64,000 bases of DNA, from the NCBI GenBank assembly GCA_038087015.1, contig JASBNA010000050.1, forward strand, positions 248,001 through 312,000. Reading direction: 5' to 3'. Made by a program: the position numbers and the translations under genes. Below the pieces are notes generated by a model. The model had not been told where the DNA came from. It did no database searches and was given only the letters and a program-made list of their open reading frames with translations. This DNA comes from Cerrena zonata. Lineage: Eukaryota > Basidiomycota > Agaricomycetes > Polyporales > Cerrenaceae. Positions 35,401 to 47,432 of this stretch are shown here, piece by piece. How positions within the stretch are numbered: position 1 is the first letter of the stretch; each line of letters starts with the position of its first letter.

Positions 35401-35858
35401 CAATGTGTTCCAGGTCGCCTGATGGGCAGTGCCTTATGTTGTCCTCGCGGGACGGATATTGCACTATCGTCGTATTTGACGAGATTCTCGCCACACACCA
35501 CACTCAACAGCAAACGCTGCAACTGCAAAGTATCGCTCACCATCATTCAGTGCCTTTGACAAGCTCTGCAGTTGCGACTCCGATGTCAACTCCCTCTATC
35601 ACGACATCATCTCTCCCTACCATCGTTTCCCCCGCGGTTACTCCGGTAGTCCCAGCTAAACGAGAACGTATCATTGAACCTCCGCTGACACCGGCAGCGA
35701 GTGTTGCAAGCATGGACGAGAATCCTCTAGGTGGTCTCAGTACATCGTCCTCTCTTGCTGATCTTAGCGGAGCGCCAGGAACGGATGATGAAAGTCGTGA
35801 GCCTCCGAAGAAGAAAAGACGTGCTGCTCTCACCAAGGTTGGAGATCTGGGCTCATGA
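32419..35858 (+). CDS. CAC2: Chromatin assembly factor 1 subunit B (p60/Cac2)
   Basis: A WD40 histone chaperone subunit that deposits H3-H4 behind the replication fork. It starts MRVRTLEIRWHDSKPISTCD, the conserved CAF-1B N-terminus. WD blocks follow: YKLATGGEDNHVRLW; HSAAVNVVRWNPAGDLIASA; VIIWAL; YDLAWSPTGEYIIAGSTDN; FVQGVAWDPLNEYVATQSSD; FFRRLTFSPDGGLLLTPAG; MTWSPDGQCLMLSSRDGYC. Long Ser/Pro-rich loops separate blades 5-7, and the C-terminus is acidic with a basic patch (EPPKKKRRAALTKVG), a probable nuclear signal. Between WNPAG and DLIASA lies an intron of about 805 nt (32798-33602), far longer than the others, holding a putative structured RNA. Confidence 0.93.
32941..33400 (+). ncRNA. 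Putative structured RNA inside the long CAF-1 p60 intron
   Basis: Within the 805-nt intron there is no open reading frame but a dense series of perfect inverted repeats: GATGACTATT 32941-32950 with 32955-32964 (4-nt loop); ACATCCCGT 33006-33014 with 33040-33048; CCTTGTTGAG 33017-33026 with 33097-33106; CTGCGGAC 33118-33125 with 33153-33160; CTTGAGCGA 33169-33177 with 33221-33229; GAATTGCAA 33370-33378 with 33392-33400. Weaker hairpins lie at 33275-33292 and 33335-33350. Such density is not expected by chance in about 460 bases. The class is not recognised: no box C/D or H/ACA signature, snRNA, RNase P/MRP or SRP motifs were seen. The strand is assumed from the host gene. Confidence 0.5.
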
Positions 35859-36317
35859 TTTATTGAGATACCAATATTTTGTCATGCCATTCAATTTGCT
35901 TGCCTTGTGAGTTCTGGCTCCGCTGATTCCATTTCATTGCCATTGTATTGTACGAAACATATCCAGCCTCATTAATTGGTGTTTTAGTCCTATCACGTAT
36001 CTTGTAACATAGCCTACCGTCTAGCATATTCTGTTTCGTATATCGATTATATCTTCTCTTCCAGTGCGAATCGCCGTTTTACATATGAGTGCCTGATCTT
36101 CGTGATCTCAGATATGATCTCGAGTGGTTATCTTATCTCGATCGTCACTACGGTGAGAACGTCTAAACACATTCTGGTACTTTCGAGAAATGAATATCCC
36201 ATTTCGATCGTATATGAGCAGGGGGGACAGCCATGGAGGCAGAAGCACCGCTACATTTCGTATATTCTCATCTTCGTTCTACAACTACCACTCTCTCGAA
36301 ACCTAGATTAGACAGAA
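35859..36317. other. Intergenic, cyclophilin-40 promoter
   Basis: 459 bases, AT-rich. A single TTCGAGAA at 36182-36189 resembles half of a heat-shock element. No gene is seen. Confidence 0.4.
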
Positions 36318-37882
36318 ATGGCTTCGGACCGCTCGATTACCTACTTTGACATCACCATTGGTGGCAAACCTGAAGGTCGGATTATCTTCAAACTCTACAA
36401 CGATCTTGTACCCAAGACCGCGGAGAACTTCCGTAAGTATACTACTTTCTAGTTTCATCATGACACAGGGGGAAGCTCATATTGATTTCCGTAGGTGCAT
36501 TGTGCACTGGTGAGAAAGGCGAGGGATCATCCGGAAAACCATTATGGTACAAAGGATCGAGTTTCCATCGTGTCATTCCTCAGTGAGTCACCATTGCGTT
36601 TGATTCCAAAACAATTTTTTGATGTCTTTCATGAAGTTTTATGATCCAAGGTGGTGACTTCACCGCAGGTACGTCCGCCGCAGGATGCCTCATGTGGTGC
36701 AGTATACTTACATTCTCTCAGGCAATGGCACGGGTGGTGAATCTATCTATGGTGAGAAATTCGAAGATGAAGCTTTCCCAGTGAAGCACGAGAGACCGTT
36801 CTTGTTGTCTATGGTAGGTGCTCTATATCACATTGTCATTATTCTTGGATCTCACCGCTCTCACAAACAGGCGAACGCTGGTCCCAATACGAATGGCTCC
36901 CAGTTCTTTGTCACCACCGTTCCCACTCCCCATTTAGACAACAAGCATGTCGTCTTCGGAGAAGTCATCCGTGGCAAGTCCATCGGTCAGTACATTCACT
37001 TACTTAGCCTATCTTTTTTTCAAACAAACGCTCATACAACACGTTTCTGTTTTTAGTCCGTAAGATTGAAAATCATCCAACAGCGTCTGGGGATGTTCCT
37101 ACCGAGGCTTGCACCATTGCTGACTGTGGCGAACTGGATCCCTCAGACCCATCTTTAAGCGCCTCAGAGGCTACTAGTACAGACGGGGATCCATTTGAGG
37201 ATTATCCTGATGACCAAGACCCCCTCCCTGACGGCGATGTCAAAGAAAAACCAGAGGTTGCCTTGCGTGTTGCACAGGCAATTCGCGAGATCGGAAATAA
37301 ATTGTTCAAAGAAGGCAAGATCGAGGAAGCCCTTTCAAAGTATCAGAGTATGTCCACATCTCCGTTTGTTAATTTTTTTCCTCCTTTGCTTATCACAATC
37401 GAACCGCATTTAGAGTCTTTGAGATATCTCGATCTTCACACCCAACTACCTGAAGATTCTCCACCGGAGCTCGAGGATTCTTACAAAGCTCTAATCGCAC
37501 CTTTGTGTCTTAATACTGCGCTTGCGGCTCTTCGCCTAGGAGGGACCTCTAATGCGCAAATCGCTCTTAATAAAGCAAACCGGGCAATCTCCGACCTTGA
37601 TTTGAACAATGCCGATAAGGGTATGTTGTTCCTCATCTTCCATGTTCCTAGCTCTTAGTAACGCTGTCATGTTGCTTCTTCTTTACAGCTAAGGCCCTCT
37701 ATCGCCGTGCACTTGCTCAAATTGTTCTCAAGGAGGACGAAGAGGCCGAGAAAGACCTTGTCGAGGCGAGTAAATTGGTACCAGATGATACAGCAATCGC
37801 TGGCGAGCTTGCAAAATTAAGACAGCGTCAAAAGGAGTTTAAAGACAAGCAGAAGAAGGCTTTCAAGAAGCTCTTTGCTTGA
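36318..37882 (+). CDS. CPR6: Cyclophilin-40 type peptidyl-prolyl isomerase
   Basis: A co-chaperone of Hsp90 with an N-terminal cyclophilin domain and C-terminal TPR repeats. The isomerase core reads [35 protein letters not shown] and [15 protein letters not shown]. In [14 protein letters not shown], His stands where cyclophilin A has Trp, the usual Cyp40 change that lowers cyclosporin affinity. The TPR part is [40 protein letters not shown] and [20 protein letters not shown], ending in the charged tail KAFKKLFA. Introns lie near 36433-36494, 36582-36640, 36669-36720, 36813-36870, 36985-37056, 37348-37413 and 37620-37689. The product is about 375 residues, normal for the family. Confidence 0.95.
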
Positions 37883-39616
37883 CATGTGGATGTTCACAAG
37901 GTTCATAGTAGATCAGAAAGTCGAAGAATATGTACTTATTATAACGTCATGTAATTGTAAACGACCCAAATATCCCATCCGTCTGGTTGACTCTTTATAC
38001 AGTCTCGATACCGTCGGCTCCCGGGTTATGTCAGGCATGGGTATAAGTGGGATTAGGCGTTAAACGTTTATAACCAAGCCTTTGGTTGTCCGCAGACCAA
38101 GTAGTATCGGTTTATATTCAACAATGCTCAGCCGTGTTCCGGATACATCACCTCATGTAGACCAAGCAGTAAGGCCATATGCTCCATGTCTGTCCGTGAT
38201 GGAAAGGAGTGATTGGTAAAAGCGGAAGGGATCTAGACTAGGCAGTCTTATTTCCATACATATGTCGGAAACGACATTGGGGCAGGAGGGTGGGCTAAAA
38301 TATGAATAACAAGATGTCTCGGCGTTCTCTTCGGGTCTGAGGGTATGTAAAGCGAACATCACAATGATGAAGTTATGTCCGCCGCGCTCTGAAGTCAAAA
38401 TTCTGGGGGATGGCGACCTTAGCCGGACTCGTGGTACAAACCTAAACGCGCACGTATATTTTAGAACGCTGTGGACTGTACCCTGTATTCGTATGTATGT
38501 CTGAACGGCTGATGGCACTGCGCACTGGCACGAGAACAGCAGACACCTGTTTCCGGGTTTCAGCAAATTCTATGACCAATAGAACAAACATAAATATACC
38601 ACGTACATCTTATGTTCATTCATGACGGTGGGCGCATCGGACGAGGTCAGCATATGTCCATGCATGAGAATATGATGCCACGAGCTTTCGCAAGTGAGGC
38701 AGCACATGTTTAGATGAGCATAAGAGTATCTGGGTGTGGACACATGTGCTGGAGTCCTCAAAGGTAGTGAAGGGGGACTTTTGGGGTTAGTAGACCGCAA
38801 CGACGATCCTTGAGGAAGACATATATGTACAGTCCGCGTCAAGTCCTGTGAAGGCAACAAATGCTAAGCCGGACAACTGCATGAGACCCTGCTGCTGCAC
38901 ATGCTGTTGCTAAACACTATCAAAGTATGGTTGACAACTCGGAACATGGCAAGTGGGTCCGTCGCCACGTTAGTACTATGGTTGAGGGGGAGATTCCAAG
39001 GTATACCAGAGTCGGTTTATGTATTTTGTATGTAACAAAACAGACTTTCGCTAGTCTGTGAAGCAAAATGACAGCCTGAGTGTTTTTCGACCTGGATAAA
39101 TAGGGTTATGATTATCGTTTGAAGGGTACTTCCGGGAAATGAGTACTCTGTGTTGCTTGACGGCCCAGATGGTGGTAATTACCAAAGGCGGATATTGAAT
39201 CCAACTTCAAGTTCCGCTAGCACAAGTCGCTGCTTTCATGTGTTCCACCATGTCCAAGGTACCTATAGTATTAATAGGAGGGCGCAACTCAACTCATTCA
39301 GCGCGGTTCTTTACAGTACCCCTTTATGATCCTTTCTCTTCTTTGACGTATTTCTGTCTAACTGCGCAGGTTCCCAGCGACTTCGTTTAATGACTCGGAT
39401 GGTACAGACGCACAGCTCCATGTGCCTAATCACCCTGGACCGCATGGTTGAAGAGAACGTGTCAAATAACATGAATTGAGTCGACTGTGAGGTTGCCTAG
39501 CCGTGGACGTTGGATATAAGGATCTGCCTTAATTGTGGCTTCTGTCTTGTTGGCCGCGAGGTCCTGTATTGCTTCGAGGAGACATTAAATGGCAACACTA
39601 ACCGATCGAATCTTCC
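37883..39616. other. Intergenic, 1.7 kb
   Basis: The longest gene-free stretch. Minus-strand frames at 38153-38566 and 38570-38860 show no domain and no exon chain. I see nothing definite. Confidence 0.4.
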
Positions 39617-41251
39617 ATGGAGTCATCCCGACAACGCATTCCTCAGCTACCTCCCTACGGTCAGTTTATGGGTCAACCTTCCAGCTCGCAACAGGCAAGC
39701 CATTCTGGCACTAGCCCTCCACGGAGAACAGACCACTCCTATACCTTAACTTCTAGCAAGAATGTTGCGTGGGCAAAGCTCTCGGTGTCTAGTAGAGCGA
39801 GGTTTCCCAATCATTTGCCAAGTTTTTTCGAAGGAGAAGACATAACAGGATCTGTGGATCTAAACCTGGAACGAGAGGAGTCAATTAAATCAGTCGCAGT
39901 ATCTGTATGGGTGCCTTTCGCCCTAATCATTATTTTTCTCACTAACCCTATATTGGAAGGTGGTGGGCCAGATAACGACGTCAGCAACTGACGTTTACTC
40001 CTTTTTGCATATCACGGACGTTTTATGGGATCGAGCCATGGGCGATCCCTCGCAGACCTCACAGGGAGGCTCTCCGACATTTTCTGGTAAACTTCGCGGT
40101 GAATATACCTGGCCCTTCACGCTGAAAGTTCCTGCCCACGTTACCTTACCAAATCCAAGCGGCGTCCAGGAATCATGGCGTATTCCCCCGTCTTTTTCTG
40201 AAAAACTAGCCCGTGTTCACATACAATACCAACTAATATGCCATTTACGTCGTGGGAAATTCCGAGTCGACAGCAAGTACGCACCTTCTTATGCTTCTTT
40301 TTCGGCAACATATAAAGAAGGCAATCTGATTTCATAGGATCGGGACCGTCATTGCGTTTACTCCCATAATCAAGCCTCCGTCGTTCCCTAATGCGAGAAA
40401 ACTCGCATATATAAACAATGCTCCACTACCAGGTCCGGACATGCATCCCGACATCTGGGAATCTCTACCTACCGTTCAGCTCCCTGGAAGAATATTCCGA
40501 ATGCGAACCATACATCCGCGACTCACGGTGAGTTTGATTCCGATTAATCCGTCACGTCAATTTAGAGACATTTTCATAGCTATGGCTAGCAAAACCTGTG
40601 AGCAATATTTTTGTCAGCTATTCGTAAGCGTATGAATCATCGTGATTGTGTCAGCTATCATATACTCGTGGTTCCGTGATCCCTTGCACAATGCGTATAG
40701 AATGTCCGGACGCGCAGGCACTTGATTTGCTTGCAGCCCCAGACGCCCTTGATATCCGGTTACGACGTCACATCTCGATGGGCCTAGCAGATGTCAGCAG
40801 TACCTCTACTGGTGCCCCGTCTTACGCAATTGAATTCGAGGAGACGGCCGAAGATGTAAAATCGGCAGTTTGGTGGCCTATTCGTCAGGGTGCTACATAT
40901 CGTGCCCTAGCGGGTGAAATTCATTTACCTCGTGAGCTAAAGCCGAGTTGCTGTATAGGGAGATTCAAACTTTCCGTTGAGTTTCCCACATACACGTCTC
41001 AGGTGCGATGATGGATCACTTACTATTCTATTTCTCTTCGACCCTAGTACACAATCGACATTTATCCTCTACAAGCTGTTGCTTTCACGACGGAAAACGA
41101 GGATATTCGCTCATTGCAGTCCCGAGTCGTTGATTTAGTCACTGCATACGCGCCTGGACCACGACCTAAGGTATACTGCCCTTCGCCGCCCAGCTATGAC
41201 GATGCGAGCTCAATTCTCTCACCCTCCGAAATGTCCTTCCGCCCTGTATAG
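39617..41251 (+). CDS. Arrestin-like (alpha-arrestin fold) protein
   Basis: Exons chain from MESSRQRIPQLPPYGQFMG through two beta-sandwich halves. The N-lobe is AKLSVSSRARFPNHLPSFFE, EDITGSVDLNLEREESIKSV and YTWPFTLKVPAHVTLP, with IHYQL-like HIQYQLICHLRRGKFRVDS. The C-lobe is LSYTRGSVIPCTMRIECPDA, RLRRHISMG and IGRFKLSVEFPTYTSQ. Introns sit near 39905-39958, 40278-40340, 40528-40655 and 41003-41048. Short C-terminal tail PPSYDDASSILSPSEMSF: a PPSY motif like those bound by Nedd4/Rsp5 WW domains, as in fungal arrestin-related trafficking adaptors that direct membrane protein ubiquitylation. The overall arrestin assignment is good; the trafficking role is inference. Confidence 0.78.
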
Positions 41252-42252
41252 CCGCACACGGTTGCTCCATAGTGCGCAGTTGGTTTCAGGATGACAATTC
41301 ACAGCCAATCATTTTAGTCGTCGAGTGGTTCTGTGACGGTTAACATGCACTGCATCATGCGTTTATCTGCACAGAGGATCTGTACACAACGATGAAGACT
41401 CTTCAACTCACCATGTTCAACCGAGATCTAAACGCTCTTCGTGTGGCGTCTCTTGACATGGATGCCCGTCCGATGCTTATATTAGCACATGGTCACAGGG
41501 GGGCCACTGGTTGGAAAGGGTCTTTTCAACTCGGTGTTTGAAGTTACATAGATTCTAACAAAGACTGCGCTCGCAATTCATCATTCAAACAAACCTACAT
41601 GCGCACAAACTTCAGTCGCAACGTCAACGCCGGCATCGTACTAGATCGCAGAGGTAATCAGCGGGTTCGGGCTTCAACGCGGGAAGACCAGTTCTTAGAC
41701 CAGCACACGCCTACTCCACCGATCTCCGTCTCCATGTTGTGGTGGGTCCGTGGCTTTCCACGTTTTATTCGCAACACCAGATCTACATCTAGTATCTTTG
41801 GCCTATGGTTGAATGTCCGCGACCCTCACATATAAACTGATCTCGTTTCAGAAACTTGCTGACAAATGGAGATCAGAGACACTGACACCCATGGCGATCT
41901 GCGGGATAGTCAGCAACGCGGGCAAGCTCGATCGTCTTTGATCGCATATTCTCGTTGAGATATTCAACCGTATCATTATGCGCGGGATCATTATCAGACA
42001 CAGTCGCAAAGCATCTGAAGACGCCGTTTGACTGTGTACTGGAACGTCTCGGACCACCCCGCTCTTACCCCTGGTGAATTTCATACGAAAACCCCATCGG
42101 ACTCGGAATGTTGTAACCGAACTAATCCAGACTGGACCTGCAAGCGCACTGAGTCAGTATATATAGTGCTCTCAGAAGACAACAGGGCACATATCATTCG
42201 TATTGTTTATTTTCTTCCTTTATCCTTTTCCTACCTTCCCTAGATCACAATA
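41252..42252. other. Intergenic, 1 kb
   Basis: No supported gene. A short frame of about 49 codons from 41391 lacks features. It contains the promoter of the small zinc-cluster gene, with TATATA near 42158-42163 about 90 bases before its ATG. Confidence 0.4.
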
Positions 42253-42620
42253 ATGAGCACAGCCCAGGTAGGACAATGGCAATTTCTGACCGACCATGTT
42301 GCTTATGCCTCATGACAGGGCTCTAGTAACTTCGATAATAGTGACTCAGAGGACGATGTGCGTAGAACCCCTCGCCGAACTCCCATGGCTTGCACATTCT
42401 GTAGAGGTACTTTCTTTGGTTGCAGTTCACCTCGTTCCTTCACTGAAAGCATATTTCGACAGGGCGCAAATTGAAGTGCGACGGTCTCCGTCCCTCATGT
42501 AACAACTGCAACAGGCGTAATCTCCCTTGCCAATATGTTCCTGTGTACGTTGCTACAGATCAGTGAAGGGATCTATTTGCGCTAATATCCTCTTTCCATA
42601 GACCCAAGGACTCCAAATAA
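42253..42620 (+). CDS. Small stand-alone Zn2Cys6 zinc-cluster protein
   Basis: Four tiny exons joined across introns at about 42268-42307, 42413-42462 and 42545-42601 give a protein of about 63 residues. An acidic N-terminus (MSTAQGSSNFDNSDSEDD) leads into a perfect zinc cluster: CTFCRGRKLKC, then DGLRPSCNNC and NRRNLPC, spaced C-x2-C-x6-C-x6-C-x2-C-x6-C. It ends a few residues later (VPVPKDSK, TAA). Unlike usual fungal factors there is no dimerisation or middle-homology region. It could bind DNA alone, act as a competitor of larger factors, or be a remnant, although all splice sites and cysteines are intact. Confidence 0.78.
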
Positions 42621-42765
42621 TAATTCCCTACCTTCTTTCATACTATTTTACCGGTGCTGTCTTAATAGTCCCTTGGACGTCAGTATATGTACCGCTATAT
42701 TTATCTGCCGCGTGTATCCGTACTTTAATTTAATGCCTTCAAATATGCCTCCTTATTTCCCGTTT

Positions 42766-45700
42766 TCAGCCCGGCGTCATAAAGAATAGCAAAAAACGCC
42801 GTTTGCTAATAGGAGATATCGGTGCTGAAACATCGAGGTTGTCACGCATTAAGATTGGTGAGAAGATATCCGCTATTAACAGTCATAAGAGACTAGGCAT
42901 GTCATGACACGACCAGATACACACCGAGTAAACTTGTACGATTTTTCTCGTTGTCTGAGGTCTGTTGATTGACAAAATGTAAGAAGGCCGTTATGGATAT
43001 CCAAACCTAATAAGACTGGTGAGTAACCAATACCCCATTATCCTCATTGCATCAACATACGTTCACCGACGCGCTCGGTAGGTTATCCAAGAGCTGTGCG
43101 TCAGATGTGAATGATAGTGGCAAGTGGGTACAACGGCATCTTACCTCAAAGGCCTCATCTCGACTTGCAACATGAGCGCATCTTGATTGTAGAGTAATTG
43201 GAATAAGAGACTCAGGCAAAGACGACAGTAACTCAACCAAACATGTGGCAACAGATAACGCATGACGTTCGAGATCGTCTTGCGACGGCTGATCCAAATC
43301 CGCTCCAGTGTCCAAGCACTATGACCAATATTAAATAATCGGCATGTAAACAATGTGGGTTGGGAAGTACCTCGCGGATTTCCGCAATGAGATTCGGGTC
43401 TCCAGGGAGCAGGAATAGGTTTTTCTGGGAAAGTATAAGTCACGAGAGCATTCTTACAAAGGTAACTCACTCACCACTTCGGTAGCATTGCTCATCAACC
43501 AATTGATTAGTTTCATTACTTCTTGTGGGGCGTTGAGAACAGCGTCTTCTTCTAGTTTCCCAGATTTCCCGTCTAGACTTCGCGCAGGTCCGGAGAGCCT
43601 GACCAACTGTTCGAGACTTGTAGCAAAGCATGTCCGCTCTGGAGTGGCACGTAGATAGAATTGGAACAGAGTGACGTTAGCGTAATCCAATGCCAGACGG
43701 AGCGCACTGACACTTACGGTACTGCCCACTGATAGCAATGAAATGATCCTTGCCTAGGGATGTATGGAGGATGAGGGTATCGTCAAGGCGCGAAGAACTA
43801 GCGTTTAGTTTTTGTGCGTTCTCGTTGTCTATCTCCGCAACCAACACAACCTGGATATTTTCTCCTGGCCGGATGAGACCCTATGATTCTAGTGAAGCTC
43901 AAACTTTACCACCCCAAAAAGAAGAATCGTACACTCATAGGCATAACCTTCATCCATTCTGGATCTGGAGAACACACATTCAAGTTCTAGGTCACTGGAG
44001 ATCAGAAACGAACTTACGGACGGGTGCTCCTTCTGTGATTGGAACAAACCGAAAGGCGCAAGGCACCTGAGTGGATGGTAAGTGTTTGATCCGAAAAAGC
44101 TAAAGAACTAGGCGGTCACCTTGCCCACGTTACTGAGCTCGAGTACTTGGGTCACCGTGCGTCTGTAGCTGAAACGCGGCACAAGCTATTAGAATACTAT
44201 ACCATGGAGATATGATTGTACAAGTTGAAACAGAAACTGACAACACTTTACCGAAATCAAAGGCCGAAGTATTTAGTTTGATTTTCGGGATCTCCTCCGA
44301 GTTTTCCATGTCCATAACGTCCCGCCATAACGACCGTACGAAAGAGTCCAGTTTGTCCGAATGAACAATGGGTACCTGGTATTTGGCGGAGCGCTCAGGT
44401 GAGGTTCAAACTGCTTCAGGAGCTGAGGACATACATGAACTATAAAATCAGCTGAGACTGGTTTATGATCACTCATTGTGATCTCCGGATGGCTGGAATA
44501 TGATAGCTGTTCTACCTGCGCAACGGGAGAACTCATATACAGGACACGATCTGTCCAAGCGGGTTTGCGTCTACAACGGCATTAACTTAGACCCGTGCGA
44601 GAGGGGAGAAATGATGGATCGCTAACTTCATGTCATATCCTATGTCATCGGTCATAAGACCTGCATTAAACCTATACGACCTAGGTAATAGGGTAGAAAA
44701 CGAAGCCACGTGTCAGTTGACTCCTCGGGATGTGACTCAAGAGAGGTACGAACGGAAGATGAGTAATATCGGGCTCTGTAAAATCTACAAACGCCTTTTT
44801 GGTCCTCATAGCAAGCTTGAGCTGATCATATTGTTGCAATAGCGCGAGACTATCTCGCACGGACTGTTCGGCGAGTAATGTGCGAACATCCGCGTCGGGA
44901 AGGTTGATACGGTAGTTCAGGTCTATAATATCAACTTAATTTACGATTTACACGAGAATTTCAAAGACATACCTCCCTGTACCCGCAAAGAATGATCAAA
45001 GACCGAAAGGATAGACACGCAAAAGAAGCATGAGGCGTGTAGATCAATACATACCGAAGATAGGTACAGTATGAAACAATATAGGTACATACCATCCAAA
45101 ATAGCGCATCACTTTGGTAGACGGACAGCGGGACCGTGGGCGGAGGGTAGCCTTCCGGAGCCGTTGCAGGGTCCTGGATTGGGATACCAGAATCGAACGA
45201 GATTCTTCTAGAAAGATCATTGAAGTCGGCGTTACGTCTATCATACATTTCATCGAACGCTGCAAGATGTGAATTAACAAATGTCAGAACGACGGGACGG
45301 GTAATGGAGTGCGGATGCCCTGAAAAGCCTGGAGTTGACTGCGAGTGTGGTGGTGACGACTCGGAAGACGGTTTCGTAATTAACGGGGCAGAATATACAA
45401 GACGGATTGCTGTGGCGCCTTTGTTACCCTGGTACAGCGAAGTTGATGAAATAACGCGCCGGTAGTAAGCAACTGTAAACTAGACACTATACGGCAGCGG
45501 GGCACTAACCATAAGTCCAAGAAGACCTGCACCCACAGATGTCGCTTGTACATCACCGAAGCAAGCCATGACATCCTTCTTAACAATGATGATGATCAGC
45601 ATCCCGACCAGTTGCCTCGAAATAAGCTTCACAATAAAAATAGTCAATTCCCAATAACTAAATTGAGTCAAATGAGCGACCAGCCTTCTGATAACCAGTG

Positions 45701-47432
45701 GCCTTTTCTCCTAGACCGGCAAGAACCGCAGTACACCACGCGTCCTCTCTCGTGGTCTTGGTGGAATATAGCAGTGCTTCTGTAGACAAGTCTAACTCTT
45801 GGAAGCCTAACACAAATAAATCAGGATCATTTTGATCTCCGTGGTCTGCGCGAGTATCTGCTAGTGTCTCCTGTGAAGCTGATGCACCCATCCGTAAGGA
45901 ATAATTTGAGGCATCGGTGACATTGGTGCCGGCTGTTGTGGTCTCTATTGACGCGAGGGAAGCGCTTTCTACGTATTCTGCTTGACCTATGGAGTGTTTT
46001 ATCTTGGGTCAAAATGCACACGGAAAGAGCTATCGGCTAATATATATATCGATACCGACCTTCAAAGTAGCTTCTTGATCCAATTTCTCCAAGTGACAGC
46101 GGAGAGACCTGTTTCACGGGGGGTAAATGATGGGGAGGCGTCGAGGCGCCTCTCAACCACGGTGAGAGATCTTGGGAGGGAAGTTTTCCGTTGACGTTGA
46201 AGGTGCCGATGCGTATCCTGCGAGTGGGTACGTGAAGTCGTTGGTTAGAATATCGTAGAGGAGACATCTGTACCTGAGAGGTAGCTTCTGACTGGGACCG
46301 AACACCTCGTCATAAACCTTGTGTTTGATCCAGTCTTCACGTATGAGAGAGATATCGAATGGCTCATCAGTTGGTTGTCCCGCCGTTGCGTGTGACAAGA
46401 GTGTATACGCTGGTCGGTGTACGTGTCGAAGATCAGATGGTATAGGTGATACTATTATCAAATTAGGAGTTAATAGAGCCGGACTTCGCAGAATTCAAAG
46501 TAGACATACATATTTCTGGCAAAGAGTTTGATATATATGGTAGAATCCAAGTAAACGGTGGTGTGACTTCGGGCTCATAGTTCGCATCTGAGTCGATGTG
46601 AATAATGTACTAGAGAGCTGATCATCAAGGAACACACCAGTAAGCTCTTTCAATCGCTTGCACTCGGCAAGCACAGCGCGAAGGCCGTGTGTGTCTCTCG
46701 TGAGAAGCGATATCGGTTGTAAGGTGGTATCATGGCCAGGATGGATGGTCACTTTCAACTCTAGCCGATGACATTTGGATCGATTCCGAATGTCACGCCA
46801 GATGATCACAACGAAGGCATGTTAGGGACGACAGGAATCATGTGGGAATAGAACAAACCTGTTTTGGAGTGGTTCAGGAGAGATGTTGGCGATAGCGAAG
46901 TAGCCCTGGAAAGATCCATTGTAATTCGGCGTGGCTGCGCCATGCTGATTGAGAAGGGTCCAAGAATAGGGAGTACATTTTCTATTGTGTAGGGCGCAGA
47001 GTCAGGAGATACCCTTCGAAGTCGTGGCTTGAAGATGAAAACGCTGCAGGGAATATATTCGTGAGTGTGGATGAAATCAAATCGATCATTGGAAAAAGAA
47101 TAAGGGGCCTCTCAGGATAGGGAAGATAGCAAACACGAGGAGGCAGGCATTAGTGCGATGGGATGTGCAAAGATGCGGACGTATCATAATCGATAATTAT
47201 GAGCAGAAGAGACCTACCATCCTTGCTCTTCACCTATGTCATAATCCAGGTGGCAAACCACGCTTAGGATGCGCAACTTGGTGGCGTCTTCCCATTCGGA
47301 AGAATCCGTTCGAAGATCTTCAACCTCCGAGGGTGATTCCACTTGGGCAGTCCTTGCATTGACTGCTACTTTGACCTCATCAGACTCACGGAGGAAATCC
47401 TGGATGACAAGGATTGGGTCCTCTGCCGCCAT
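42766..47432 (-). CDS. OCRL/INPP5B-type inositol polyphosphate 5-phosphatase with ASH and RhoGAP domains
   Basis: Removes the 5-phosphate of PI(4,5)P2 and related lipids in endosomal trafficking. It starts at 47432 (MAAEDPILVIQDFLRESDEV) with a PH-like N-terminal region. The catalytic domain is RIGTFNVNGKLPSQDLSPWL; DPDLFVLGFQELDLSTEALL; ISRQLVGMLIIIIVKKDV; VVLTFVNSHLAAFDEMYDRR; WMGDLNYRI (pieced together through a 4-nt exon at 44973-44976); KPAWTDRVLY; and MSDHKPVSADF. An ASH domain (VTQVLELSNVGKVPCAFRFV; GLIRPGENIQVVLVAEID) and a RhoGAP-like domain (KNLFLLPGDPNLIAEIREC; SLPESLIPITLQSRC; DIFSPILMRDN) follow. The RhoGAP lacks the catalytic Arg finger, Leu standing in its place, as in animal OCRL. 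Stop at 42766-42768. About twenty short introns. Confidence 0.9.

Noticed and set aside
36182..36189. Heat-shock element before cyclophilin-40
   Set aside because: Only one TTCnnGAA pair; a functional element normally needs at least three alternating units.
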